From the NCBI RefSeq assembly GCF_014873535.1, contig NZ_JADBEF010000001.1, forward strand, positions 5,518,001 through 5,582,000: a DNA stretch of 64,000 nucleotides. The letters are read 5' to 3'. Positions 41,607 through 50,437 of the stretch are shown here, piece after piece. The DNA comes from Nonomuraea africana (GTDB taxonomy: Bacteria > Actinomycetota > Actinomycetes > Streptosporangiales > Streptosporangiaceae). Position 1 is the stretch's first letter; the number at the start of each line of letters is the position of its first letter. Both the position numbers and the translations under genes were made by a program. The notes beneath the pieces were generated by a model. That model was not told where the DNA came from. It did no database searches and saw only the letters and a list, made by a program, of their open reading frames with translations.

Positions 41607-42468
41607 GCGCTCGCCCTTCCGAGCAGGCCCTGCGGGCGGATGAGGAGGACGGCGGCCAGCAGCAGCACGACGATGAGGTCTCCCGCGCCGACCAGTCCGT
41701 AGAAGTTGGCGTACTGCTGCAGCAGCCCGACCAGCACCGCGGCCACCGCCGACCCCTTGAACGAGCCGAGCCCGCCGATGATGACGACGATGAAGGCGAA
41801 GATCAGCAGGCTGGTGCCCTGGTCGGGGGCGACCACGTTGTTGATCGCGCCGGTGAGGGCGCCCGCCAGCGCGGCCAGCCCGCCGCCGATCGCGAAGACC
41901 AGCGTGAAGGCCCTGCGCACGTCGATGCCGAGCGCGGTGACCATGGGCCGGTTCTCCACCCCCGCCCTGATGATGAGCCCGTAGCGGGTCCTGGCCAGGA
42001 ACGCCGACATGGCCAGGTAGACCACGACCGCGACGACGATCAGCAGGAAGCGGTTGTTGGGGATGGGGGCGCCGAGGATCTCGGTCACCTCGTTCATCCA
42101 CGCGGGCGTGGCCAGTTGGCGGGCGTCCGAACCGAAGACCTGCCTGACCAGTGCGGTCACCGCCAGCAGCAGGCCGACCGTGAGCAGCACCTGCGGCACG
42201 TGCGAGCCGTACAGCCTGCGCAGCAGCGCCGTCTCCATCAGCGCGGCCAGCGCCGCGCAGCCGATCACCGCGCACACCAGGCCGAGCGTGAAGCTGCCGG
42301 TGGCGTCGGTGACCAGCCACGCGGCGTAGCCGCCGAGGGTGAGGAAGGCGCCGTGGGCGAAGTTGAGCACGTCCATGAGGCCGTAGATGAGGGACAGTCC
42401 CGAGGCGACGAGGAAGTACAGCGCCGCCAGGCCCAGCCCGGTGATGGTGAGGAGTACGAACGTGGACA

Positions 42469-42469
<1 letters not shown>
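41603..42469 (-). CDS. livH: Liv-type ABC transporter permease (LivH)
   Basis: 288 residues with about eight helices. SLIYGLMDVLNFAHGAFLTL at the N-terminus, ALGIDVRRAFTLVFAIGGGL and GGLGSFKGSAVAAVLVGLLQ are LivH hallmarks. Partner of LivM in the membrane channel. Start ATG overlaps the livF stop by one base (TGATG). Confidence 0.92.
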
Positions 42470-43166
<697 letters not shown>

Positions 43167-43170
<4 letters not shown>

Positions 43171-44186
43171 AGCGCCTCCCCGAGGTAGGCGGACTGGACC
43201 TCCGCGTCGGCCATCACGCGTTCGGGGGTGTCGCAGGCCAGCAGGGTGCCATGGTGCATGACGGCCATCCGGTCGGCGAGACCGACGGCGACGTCCATGC
43301 GGTGCTCGACCAGGACGATCGTGGTGCCCAGCGTGTCACGGACCTTGCGGATGACCTCGGTGACCTCGGGGACGTCCTCGGCGCTCATGCCCGCGGTCGG
43401 CTCGTCGAGCAGCAGCACCACGGGCCTGCCCACGATCGCCAGGGCCACTTCCAGCTTGCGCTTGCCGCCGTGGGAGAGGTCGGCGGCGAGGTCGTCCGCC
43501 CTGTCCGCGATGCCGACGAGGTCGAGCGCCCGGCCCGCCTCGTCGAGGGCGGGGTCGTGCCTTGTGACGCGCCGCCAGAGGGCGAGGCTGCCACCCCGGT
43601 GGGCCTGGGCGGCCAGCCTGACGTTCTCCATGACGGTGAGCGAGGGGAACAGGCTGGTGATCTGGAAGCTGCGGGCCAGGCCCTTGCGGGCGCGCTGCCA
43701 GACGGGGGCGCGGGTCACGTCCCGCCCTTCGAGCAGGATGGCGCCCTCCGTCGGTCTTCTGAGGCCGGTGAGGAGGTTGAACAGGGTCGTCTTCCCGGCG
43801 CCGTTGGGCCCGAGCACCGCGACGATCTCGCCCCGCCGTACCTGGAGTGAGACCTCCCGCAGAATCCGCATCCCCCCGATCGCCACCCCAAGCCCGCAGG
43901 TCTCCAACACCACCTCCAGTCCCGAACCACCCCGCTCCCCTCCAAAACCCTCAGCCGAAGTCCCACCCGCCAGACCCTGGGAGACCTCACCCGAAGTCCC
44001 ACCCCCAGGCACCCCCACCACCGCCAACTCCCGAGGAACCCCAGCCGAAGTCCCCTCGGAAAGACCCCGGGAGACCTCAGCCGAAGTCCCATCTGCGGGC
44101 ATGTCCTCTCGGAAGACCTCGGCCGAAGTCCCCTCAGGAAGGCCCCGGGAGAGGCCGGCCGGAGTCCCATCGTCGGTGCCGGTCAT
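43167..44186 (-). CDS. livG: Liv-type ABC transporter ATP-binding protein (LivG) with repetitive N-terminal extension
   Basis: 339 residues, about 85 more than usual. The ABC core starts near residue 91 (VVLETCGLGVAIGGMRIL) with Walker A GPNGAGKTT (about 126-134), signature LSHGGKRKLEVALA, and Walker B VVLLLDEPTAGMS. Residues 6-85 are about six degenerate copies of EGTSAEVSRGL. ATG 44186 overlaps the upstream stop as ATGA, which supports translation of the extension; an internal TTG near residue 93 with GGAGG before it is an alternative start for a normal-length protein. Confidence 0.88.
43930..44180. repeat. in-frame degenerate minisatellite in livG 5' end
   Basis: Six imperfect units of about 36-48 bp, each with CCGAAGTCCC (first GGAGTCCC) and most with GACCCYGGGAGACC, run on the plus strand from about 43951 to 44172. 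Read on the minus strand they encode the EGTSAEVSRGL-type peptide repeats of LivG. Spacing is a multiple of three throughout. Confidence 0.85.
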
Positions 44187-45334
44187 TTGGTCGGGGTGAC
44201 CGGCGGGGTCACCTGGTCAGGGGTGAGGGTGCCGACGAGCTGCGGCACCCCGCCGGAGAGCTTCGCCTGGAACATCGGCTGCAGCAGCGCGTGGTCCTCG
44301 GCCCGAACAGTCGCCTCGCCCTTCGGCTGGGTGAACGCCCACCCCTCGAGCCCGGTGATCATCCTGCTGACGTCGTCCCCGCCCTGCTCCACCGCCCGCA
44401 CCACCATCTGCGCCGCGGTGAACCCGTCGGAGTGGAAGATGTCGGGCGTGCTCCCGAGCTCCTTCGCCAGCGCCTTGGCCGCCTCGTTCGAGGTCGCCTC
44501 CGCGAAGTAGTGCGACAGGAAGTTGATCTTGTCGGCGGCCGGGCCGAAGGTGCCAAAGGTGGCGCGGTCCGCAAGGCCGGTCACCACCCTGGTCGCCTCG
44601 AACACCTTCTGCTGGGCCAGTGTCTGCCACATGTTGGCCGCGGTCTCCCCCGCCCACGCCACGAACAGCAGGTCGGGCTTGGCGTCCACGATCTGCCGGG
44701 CGAACGGCGTGAAGTCGGTGGTCTTCAGCGGCACCAGCACGGGCGTGACCGTCGCCCCGCCCGCCTTCCCGAGTACGGCCTGCACGGCGGCGACGTTCGC
44801 CTGGCCGAAGGCGTAGTCCTGGGCGAACACCATGACCTTCTTGCCCCGCACCCCGCCCACGAACGACTCGGCGGTTCGTACGTCCTGCCAGGTCTGGCGG
44901 CCCGAACGGAAGGTGTAGTCGTTGATGCCGGTGATCGCGTCGGTGGCCGCGGCGCCGTTGATGTAGAGGATCTTGTTCTGCGCGGCCAGCGGGGCGACCT
45001 GCATGGCCACGCCCGAGGAGACGGTCCCCGTGAGGACCTTGTAGCCCTTGCCGATCAGGTCGGTCGCCGCGGCCGTCGCCTTGGCGGGGTCGCTGGCGTC
45101 GTCGTGGTAGGTGACCTCCAGCGTCTTGCCGCCCGCCTTGTTCGTGCCCTTGGTGGCGTAGGCGAGTCCGGCCTTGAAGCCCTCGGTGAACTGCTTGCCG
45201 TACCCGGCGACCAGGCCGCTGGTGGAGGTGAGCACGCCGACCTTGACCGAGTCGCCGCCGCCTGCCGCCTGGTCCGTGGCCGCGCAGCCGGAGACCGTCA
45301 GCGCCAGCAGCGCGGCGAGCGCGAGTTTCTTCAT
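44183..45334 (-). CDS. Liv-type ABC transporter substrate-binding lipoprotein
   Basis: 383 residues. Lipoprotein signal MKKLALAALLALTVSGC (lipobox VSGC), then a type-I periplasmic-binding fold (VKVGVLTSTSGLVAGYGKQF; VTYHDDASDPAKATAAATDL; VMVFAQDYAFGQANVAAVQA). It captures ligand outside the membrane for LivHMGF. In this family ligands include branched amino acids, amides, aromatic acids and short-chain acids; the ligase next door points to a carboxylic acid. Start and stop both couple to neighbours as ATGA. Confidence 0.93.
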   Translation of the reverse strand: MKKLALAALLALTVSGCAATDQAAGGGDSVKVGVLTSTSGLVAGYGKQFTEGFKAGLAYATKGTNKAGGKTLEVTYHDDASDPAKATAAATDLIGKGYKVLTGTVSSGVAMQVAPLAAQNKILYINGAAATDAITGINDYTFRSGRQTWQDVRTAESFVGGVRGKKVMVFAQDYAFGQANVAAVQAVLGKAGGATVTPVLVPLKTTDFTPFARQIVDAKPDLLFVAWAGETAANMWQTLAQQKVFEATRVVTGLADRATFGTFGPAADKINFLSHYFAEATSNEAAKALAKELGSTPDIFHSDGFTAAQMVVRAVEQGGDDVSRMITGLEGWAFTQPKGEATVRAEDHALLQPMFQAKLSGGVPQLVGTLTPDQVTPPVTPTK

Positions 45335-47733
45335 GATGTCTCTCCTTGGTGGGGGGTGAACTGGCGGGCCATCACGAGTGCCTCGCCCTCGCACACCACG
45401 CGCTCGCCGACCGACGCGACCGTGTGCAGGTTGACCAGCGCCTTTCCGGGACGGACCGCGCTGATCGTCACCTCCGCGCCGATGGCCTCGCCCGGCCTGG
45501 CGGAGTCGGTGAAGGTCATCTCCTGCTTGAGGTACATGGTTCCGTTGCCTGGCAGATCGGTGCCGAGCAGCGTGGAGAACAGACCGGCGATGAGGGATTC
45601 GGGTACGGCGTGCGCGGGGTCGTCGCCGGTGAGCCTGGCGTAGGCGGTGAGGTCGTCCACGGTGAAGGTCCGCTGGAGGCCGGCGCGCCTGCCCACAGCC
45701 CCCGCCCACCAGCCCACCGCCCCCGACCCCTCACCCCCGCCCTTCCCCGAGACCACCGCCCCCTCAGAGACCCGCGCACCCTCAGAGACAGGCGCACCCT
45801 CAGAGACAGGCGCCGCTCCCGAGACCGATGGCCCTTCCGAGAAGGGTGAACCGCCCGAAGCCGAAGCCCGCGAGCCGGCAGAGGACGGCGACCCCTCCGA
45901 GATCTGCGGCTCTTCCGAGAGCGGCATTCCAGGAGTCCGCGTGGACGGGTTGGGGGAGAGCCGCCGAGTCCCGGTGGCGAGGGTGCCGGTGAAGGTGCAG
46001 ACCGTCGTCCCGTCGGTTCTGGTGACCGTGGCCTCGATCGCGTCGCCGAGGACCGTGGCCGACACCGTGACCCGCTCCCCCGCCCTCGTCGGCGCGGGGA
46101 ACATCAGCGACGTCACGGCGAACGCGGCGCCCTGGTGATGCCGCCGTACGGCGGAGCGGATCAGCGCGTAGATGAACATCCCGTGCGCGACCGTCCCGCC
46201 GAACACGGTGGTCGCCGCGTAGTCCGGGTCCACGTGGATCGGGTTGTCGTCACCGCTCAGGTCGGCGAAGGCGGTGAAGTCCTCCTGCCTGACCACGAAC
46301 TCCTCGGTCCACGTCACGGGCCTGAGCCGGTTCTTCAGGATCTTGCCGCTGGCGTTGCGCGGCAGTTCGGCGACGAACTCGACGTGCTTCGGCACCTTGT
46401 AACCGGCCAGCCGCTCCCTGCAGAAGCTCCTGATCTCGGCGGCGTCGGCCGGCCCGCGCGGCACGACGACGGCCTTGCCGACCTCTCCCCACCGCTCGTC
46501 CGGCACCCCGACCACGGCCGCCTCGGCGATCGAGGGGTGGGTGTGGAGGACCTGCTCGACCTCGGCGGGGTAGACGTTCTCGCCACCCGAGATGTACATG
46601 TCCTTGACGCGGTCGACGATCGTGTAGTCGCCGTCGGCGTCCCTGCGGGCGACGTCGCCCGACCGCAGCCAGCCGTCCTCGGTGAACGGGTCGGCCACGG
46701 CGTTCCAGTAGCCGGGCGTGACGCCAGGACCCCTGATCAGCAGCTCTCCCTCGGTGCCGCCGCCGTCGAGCCGCACCTCGACGAACGCCTGCGGCCTGCC
46801 CACCGATCCGGCCTTGACCAGCGCGTTGGCCTCGTCGAGGAGGAAGACCGTGGGGCCCGTCTCGGTCATGCCCATGCCCTGCCGTACCGTGACGCCCCTG
46901 GCGGCCAGCTCCGTGAGCAGGGGCACCGGCATCGGCGACCCGCCGCACGCCCACGAGCGCACCCCCGACAGGTCGGCGGCGGCGAAGCCGGGGTGGTCCC
47001 GCAGCAACTGGTACATCGTCGGCACCCCGAAGAAGGCGGTCACCCTGCTCGACAGCAGCTCCAGGATCTGTCCGGGGTCGAACTCGTGCTGGATCACCGC
47101 CGTGCCCCCGACCATCAGGGTGGGCAGCGTGTAGAGGTTGATGCCGCCGGTATGGAAGGTGGGCAGCGCGTTGAGGGTGGTGTCGGCGCCGGTCAGGCCG
47201 ATCGCGGTGCCGATGTTGAGATGGTTGACGACGGCCATGCCGAAGGTGTTGATCACGCCCTTGGGCCGTCCGGTGGTGCCCGAGGTGTAGAGGAGGTACC
47301 AGGGGTCGTGCTCGTCGCGGAAGCCCCAGCCGGCCACGCCGCCCTCGCCCAGCTCGCCGAGGACGGCGACCTTGCCGCCCAGCCGCTGCGCGGCGGCCAG
47401 GTGGGTCTCGTCGGCGAGCAGGACGGCGGGGGCGCAGTCCTCGGCGATCCCGGCCAGCTCGGACACCGACAGCCGCCAGTTCAGCGGCACCATCAGCGCG
47501 CCGATCCGCCCGCACGCGAACAGCGTCTCGATGACCTCCACGCGGTTGCCCGACAGCACCGCGACACGGTCGCCAGGCCGTACGCCGAGCTCTTCGCGCA
47601 ACCGCCACGCCGTACGGCCGGCGCGGTCGTGCGCCTGCGCGTAGCTGAACTCGCGGCCGCTCAGCGTGTCGACCAGGGCCACGGTATCGGGGCTCAGCCC
47701 TGCGCGGGCGGCGAGCAGATCGGGCACTTTCAC
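45331..47733 (-). CDS. acyl-CoA ligase fused to two MaoC-like hotdog domains
   Basis: 800 residues, three enzymes in one chain. Residues 1-470 are a complete adenylate-forming ligase: P-loop YTSGTTGRPKG (149-159), GMGMTETGP, RSGDVARRDADGDY and the C-terminal Lys in NASGKILKNRLRP. Residues 480-585 are a MaoC/R-hydratase hotdog with GDDNPIHVDPDYA and GTVAHGMF. Residues 590-687 are a Ser/Glu/Gly linker with hexapeptide VSEGAP repeats. Residues 688-795 are a second hotdog with TGDDPAHAVPESL. It could activate an acid and handle its enoyl-CoA. GTG start coupled to the broken upstream gene. Confidence 0.88.
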   Translation of the reverse strand: MKVPDLLAARAGLSPDTVALVDTLSGREFSYAQAHDRAGRTAWRLREELGVRPGDRVAVLSGNRVEVIETLFACGRIGALMVPLNWRLSVSELAGIAEDCAPAVLLADETHLAAAQRLGGKVAVLGELGEGGVAGWGFRDEHDPWYLLYTSGTTGRPKGVINTFGMAVVNHLNIGTAIGLTGADTTLNALPTFHTGGINLYTLPTLMVGGTAVIQHEFDPGQILELLSSRVTAFFGVPTMYQLLRDHPGFAAADLSGVRSWACGGSPMPVPLLTELAARGVTVRQGMGMTETGPTVFLLDEANALVKAGSVGRPQAFVEVRLDGGGTEGELLIRGPGVTPGYWNAVADPFTEDGWLRSGDVARRDADGDYTIVDRVKDMYISGGENVYPAEVEQVLHTHPSIAEAAVVGVPDERWGEVGKAVVVPRGPADAAEIRSFCRERLAGYKVPKHVEFVAELPRNASGKILKNRLRPVTWTEEFVVRQEDFTAFADLSGDDNPIHVDPDYAATTVFGGTVAHGMFIYALIRSAVRRHHQGAAFAVTSLMFPAPTRAGERVTVSATVLGDAIEATVTRTDGTTVCTFTGTLATGTRRLSPNPSTRTPGMPLSEEPQISEGSPSSAGSRASASGGSPFSEGPSVSGAAPVSEGAPVSEGARVSEGAVVSGKGGGEGSGAVGWWAGAVGRRAGLQRTFTVDDLTAYARLTGDDPAHAVPESLIAGLFSTLLGTDLPGNGTMYLKQEMTFTDSARPGEAIGAEVTISAVRPGKALVNLHTVASVGERVVCEGEALVMARQFTPHQGETS
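45747..45845. repeat. in-frame 18-bp minisatellite in the ligase-hotdog linker
   Basis: On the plus strand, units of about 18 bp containing CCCTCAGAGACAGGCGCA and variants recur about five times. On the minus strand they encode VSEGAP, VSEGAR, VSEGAV and VSGAAP (residues about 630-663). Confidence 0.85.
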
Positions 47734-48172
47734 GGTGTGATCCTCGTGATTCGGTTGGAAATCAGGGAGTCGACGAAGACAGCGGTGCCGTTCCTGACGA
47801 CGTGCTGGGTGGCGAACAGGCCGCCAGGTCTGGAGCCGAGATGCGGATCGACCCAGAAGCCTGCACCGCGGCGATCACCGGGACGTCCAGCCGCAGCAGC
47901 GCGAGGACGGTCTGGTTGAGCAGCCCGACGATCTCGTGCGCGTAGGCCGCCAGCCCTTCGTCCCCTTCGGCGGCCCGCTCGGCGAAGGCGCGGACGTCGC
48001 CGCCGGTCGAGAAGGACCGGCCCTCGGCGGCCAGCACCACCGCCCCGGCGTCCACGGCGGCGACCGCGTCGAGGAGTTCCCGCAGTAGGTCGGGGACCAG
48101 GCTGTTGTGGCGCTCGGGACGGTTCAGCACGAGGGTGGCCGCCTCGCCGTCGCCTTCCAGCCTGACCAGCAC
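47730..48172 (-). pseudogene. enoyl-CoA hydratase, 3'-truncated, with out-of-frame C-terminal remnant
   Basis: A GTG start (48172, GAGGAGG upstream) opens a crotonase N-terminus: VLNRPERHNSLVPDLLREL, LAAEGRSFSTGGDVRAFAER, LRLDVPVIAAVQ. Homology stops at the VIAAVQ strand; the frame then runs into a Ser/Pro tail ending at 47762, 136 residues instead of about 260. From the same point another frame encodes a protein-like stretch (GSRPGGLFATQHVVRNGTAV, then VDSLISNRITRITP) whose TGA overlaps the next gene's GTG as GTGA. The second half of the hydratase and the first part of the following gene appear to have been deleted. Confidence 0.65.
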
Positions 48173-48200
48173 CCTGCCCGCCTCCTCAACGAGAGACCCT

Positions 48201-48279
48201 CAACATGAGACCTGATTCACCTGGAAGGTATGGGACCCGGCCAGACGGGTCAAGACCAACATGAGAGGTGATTCATCTG
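48201..48279. promoter_or_regulatory. duplicated operator between the catabolic operon and its TetR gene
   Basis: CAACATGAGA-cc-TGATTCACCTG at 48201-48223 recurs as CAACATGAGA-gg-TGATTCATCTG at 48257-48279 (20 of 23 identical, 56 bp apart). AGGTGA-T-TCATCT in copy 2 is a near-palindrome. Copy 2 is followed by TTATCTTGACG, a plausible promoter for the TetR gene. Likely binding sites for the adjacent TetR protein. Confidence 0.75.
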
Positions 48280-48319
48280 TTATCTTGACGGTCATGACCC
48301 GGTCGAGGAGGCTCACAAG

Positions 48320-48970
48320 GTGACAGCCGTCGAGACATTCACCAGCGCCCGTGGCACCCCCCTGTCCAAGCGGGGCGAGCGCACCAGGCGCAGGCTGCTC
48401 GACGCGGCCGAGAAGGTCTTCTCCGAGCTGGGCTACTACGAGGCGTCCATCGTCAAGATCACCGAAGCGGCGGCCGTCTCCCAGGGCACCTTCTACATCT
48501 ACTTCGAGAGCAAGCAGCAGATCTTCGACGAGCTGGTCGCCGACCTCAACCGGCGGGTACGGCACGCCATGCACGAGGCCTCGGCCCAGGGCGCCTCACG
48601 CGCCGAGAGCGAACGGCTGGGCTTCGCGGCGTTCTTCAGGTTCACCGCCGAGCACCCCGCGCTCTACCGGATCATCAGGCAGGCCGAGTTCGTCTCCCCC
48701 GCCGCGCTCCACGACCACTACGCGAAGATCGCCGAAGGTTACATCGCGGGGCTGCGCCAGGCCATGGCGGCGGGCGACATCGTCACGGCCGACCCCGAGG
48801 TGCTGGCCTGGGCGCTGATGGGGGTCGGCGAGCTGATCGGCATGCGCTGGATCCTCTGGGACGGCGCCGAGCCGCGCCAGGTGCCCGAGGAGGTCTTCGA
48901 GGAGATGTACGCCTTCATCACCCGCGGCCTCGGCACGAGCGGCGGGATTCGCGACTCCTCCTCGGGGTAG
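48320..48970 (+). CDS. TetR-family transcriptional regulator
   Basis: 216 residues with a GTG start. Helix-turn-helix KRGERTRRRLLDAAEKVF then IVKITEAAAVSQGTFYIYF is canonical. The ligand-binding half (FRFTAEHPALYRIIRQAEFV; GVGELIGMRWILWDG) resembles TetR proteins controlling acyl-CoA metabolism genes. Divergent from the Liv/ligase operon and probably its repressor through the duplicated operator; an acyl-CoA would be the expected inducer. Confidence 0.9.
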   Translation: MTAVETFTSARGTPLSKRGERTRRRLLDAAEKVFSELGYYEASIVKITEAAAVSQGTFYIYFESKQQIFDELVADLNRRVRHAMHEASAQGASRAESERLGFAAFFRFTAEHPALYRIIRQAEFVSPAALHDHYAKIAEGYIAGLRQAMAAGDIVTADPEVLAWALMGVGELIGMRWILWDGAEPRQVPEEVFEEMYAFITRGLGTSGGIRDSSSG

Positions 48971-49006
48971 CGGGGGCGCGTCGCCAATCCCCCGATGGAG
49001 GCATCA

Positions 49007-49201
49007 ATGGGCTGGGGTTTTCGGAAGTCCATCAAGATAGGCCCGTTCCGGCTGAACCTGTCACGTGGAGGTGTCGGGCACAGCTGGGGCAACAGGGCGT
49101 TCCGTGTCACGAAGACCGCCGACGGACGGCGCACGCTGTCGGTCAATCTCCCCGGCGGCTTCCACTGGCGTAAGACCCTCGGCGGCAGCGCACGCCGCTG
49201 A
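49007..49201 (+). CDS. DUF4236 small protein (copy 1)
   Basis: 64 residues starting MGWGFRKSIKIGPFRLNLSR, with GGAGG at 48997-49001. The pattern FRKSIKIGPFRLN, G-x-G-H-S-x-G, then DGRRTLSVNLPGGFHW defines DUF4236, a basic beta-rich miniprotein family of unknown function. The other copy follows at 49268, separated by a terminator. Confidence 0.88.
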   Translation: MGWGFRKSIKIGPFRLNLSRGGVGHSWGNRAFRVTKTADGRRTLSVNLPGGFHWRKTLGGSARR

Positions 49202-49214
49202 TCAGGGAACTCCT

Positions 49215-49246
49215 CCGTGGTGCCCTTCGTTTTCAGGGCACCACGG
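49215..49246 (+). terminator. intrinsic terminator between the two DUF4236 genes
   Basis: Perfect 11-bp stem CCGTGGTGCCC (49215-49225) / GGGCACCACGG (49236-49246), loop of 10, followed by ACTTTT. A rare textbook U-tract terminator for this genome, leaving the second copy to be transcribed separately or by read-through. Confidence 0.85.
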
Positions 49247-49267
49247 ACTTTTCCCCGAGGAGGCTCG

Positions 49268-49471
49268 ATGGGCTGGCACTACCGCAAGTCGATCAAGGTG
49301 GGTCCCTTCAGGATCAACCTGTCCCGTCACGGCGTCGGTCACAGCTTCGGAGGGCGCAGGTTCCACCTCACCACCACCCCCGACGGCCGCCGCCACGTCA
49401 CCGTCAGGCTGCCGGGCGGCTTCCACCTCAGCAAGTCACTCGGCGGTCGCCGTCACCGCCACTACCGCTAG
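49268..49471 (+). CDS. DUF4236 small protein (copy 2)
   Basis: 67 residues, MGWHYRKSIKVGPFRINLSR, HGVGHSFGGRRFHLTTTPDG then VTVRLPGGFHLSKSLGG and a basic His/Arg tail. Strongly similar to copy 1 (shared KSIK-GPFR-NLSR, GVGHS, PGGFH). AGGAGG precedes the ATG. Four-base overlap with the convergent hydrolase gene. Confidence 0.88.
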   Translation: MGWHYRKSIKVGPFRINLSRHGVGHSFGGRRFHLTTTPDGRRHVTVRLPGGFHLSKSLGGRRHRHYR

Positions 49472-50334
49472 CGAGGGCCCGCGGGCGCGAGGCGACCGAG
49501 GAAGTCGCGGGTGAGGGCGACGATCTCGTCCAGGTTCGTCTCCAGCGCCCAGTGCCCGCCCTCCAGCAGGTGCAGCTCGGCGTCGGGCAGGTCGCGCAGG
49601 TAGGCGCGGGCCGCGCCCTCCGGCATGTAGCCGTCCTGAGGGCCCCAGACGATCAGCGTCGGCGGCCGGTGCTCCCTGAGATAGCGCTGGTAGCGGGGGA
49701 ACCACTCGAGGTTCTCCCGCAGCCCCTCCATCAGGCCCACGGCGATCTCGCGGCGCGCGGGCGTGTCCATCAACGGCCACGACAGCCGCCACAGGTCGGG
49801 GCTGATCCGCTCGGCGAGGTGGTCGGCCACCTCGCCCACGAACTCGTCCCTGAATCCCTCCTCCGACACCGCCTGGCCCAGCCGCTCGCGCCCGGAGGGC
49901 GTGGGGTCGGCCCAGTAGTCCTTGAGCGGCTTGTACTTGGGGCCGAGCTCGTCCTCGTAGATGTCGCCGTTCTGGATGATCAGGGCCGTCACGCGATCGG
50001 GCGCCCGCATCGCCAGCCGCAGGCCGATCTGCGAGCCGTAGTCGTGCAGGTAGAGGGCGTAGTGCCGGAGGCCGAGCAACTCGGCGAACCGGTCGAGGAA
50101 GGCGGCGTAGCCGTCGAAGGTGTAGGCGAAGCCCTCGGGTGTCGCGCTGTAGCCGAAGCCGGGGTAGTCGGGCGCGACCAGCCGCCAGCGGTCGGCCATG
50201 GCGGGCATGAAGTGGCGGAACTGGAACGAGGAGCACGGGTAGCCGTGCGGCAGGAGCACGACGGGCGCGCCGGGCGGGCCCGCCTCCCTGTAGAAGGTCC
50301 GCACTCCGTCCACGTCGATGTGTCGATGCTTCAC
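49468..50334 (-). CDS. alpha/beta hydrolase (epoxide hydrolase/haloalkane dehalogenase-like)
   Basis: 288 residues. Oxyanion-hole HGYPCSSFQFRHFMP, nucleophile elbow LHDYGSQIGLR with Asp (not Ser) as nucleophile, acid region WGPQDGYMPEGA and catalytic His in LEGGHWALETN. The Asp nucleophile places it with epoxide hydrolases and dehalogenases rather than esterases. A cap domain lies between (LAERISPDLWRLSWPLMDT). Single gene downstream of proS. Confidence 0.88.
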   Translation of the reverse strand: MKHRHIDVDGVRTFYREAGPPGAPVVLLPHGYPCSSFQFRHFMPAMADRWRLVAPDYPGFGYSATPEGFAYTFDGYAAFLDRFAELLGLRHYALYLHDYGSQIGLRLAMRAPDRVTALIIQNGDIYEDELGPKYKPLKDYWADPTPSGRERLGQAVSEEGFRDEFVGEVADHLAERISPDLWRLSWPLMDTPARREIAVGLMEGLRENLEWFPRYQRYLREHRPPTLIVWGPQDGYMPEGAARAYLRDLPDAELHLLEGGHWALETNLDEIVALTRDFLGRLAPAGPR

Positions 50335-50384
50335 AGCGGCACAGCTGCCCGTGAGCGGGCGATGTAACGGCGGCTCGAAGACGG

Positions 50385-50417
50385 AGAGGCCCGCGCCCTT
50401 ATGCGGGCGGGGCCTCT
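50385..50417 (-). terminator. proS terminator
   Basis: AGAGGCCC (50385-50392) pairs with GGGCCTCT (50410-50417), with inner GCG/CGC pairing around TTAT, 20 nt past the proS stop on the minus strand. Confidence 0.7.
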
Positions 50418-50437
50418 ACCGGGACTCGGCGAACGGA

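Noticed and set aside
47762..48172. Functional short enoyl-CoA hydratase
   Set aside because: The C-terminal half of the crotonase fold, needed for substrate binding and trimerisation, is missing, and the tail is Ser/Pro noise; treated as a broken gene.
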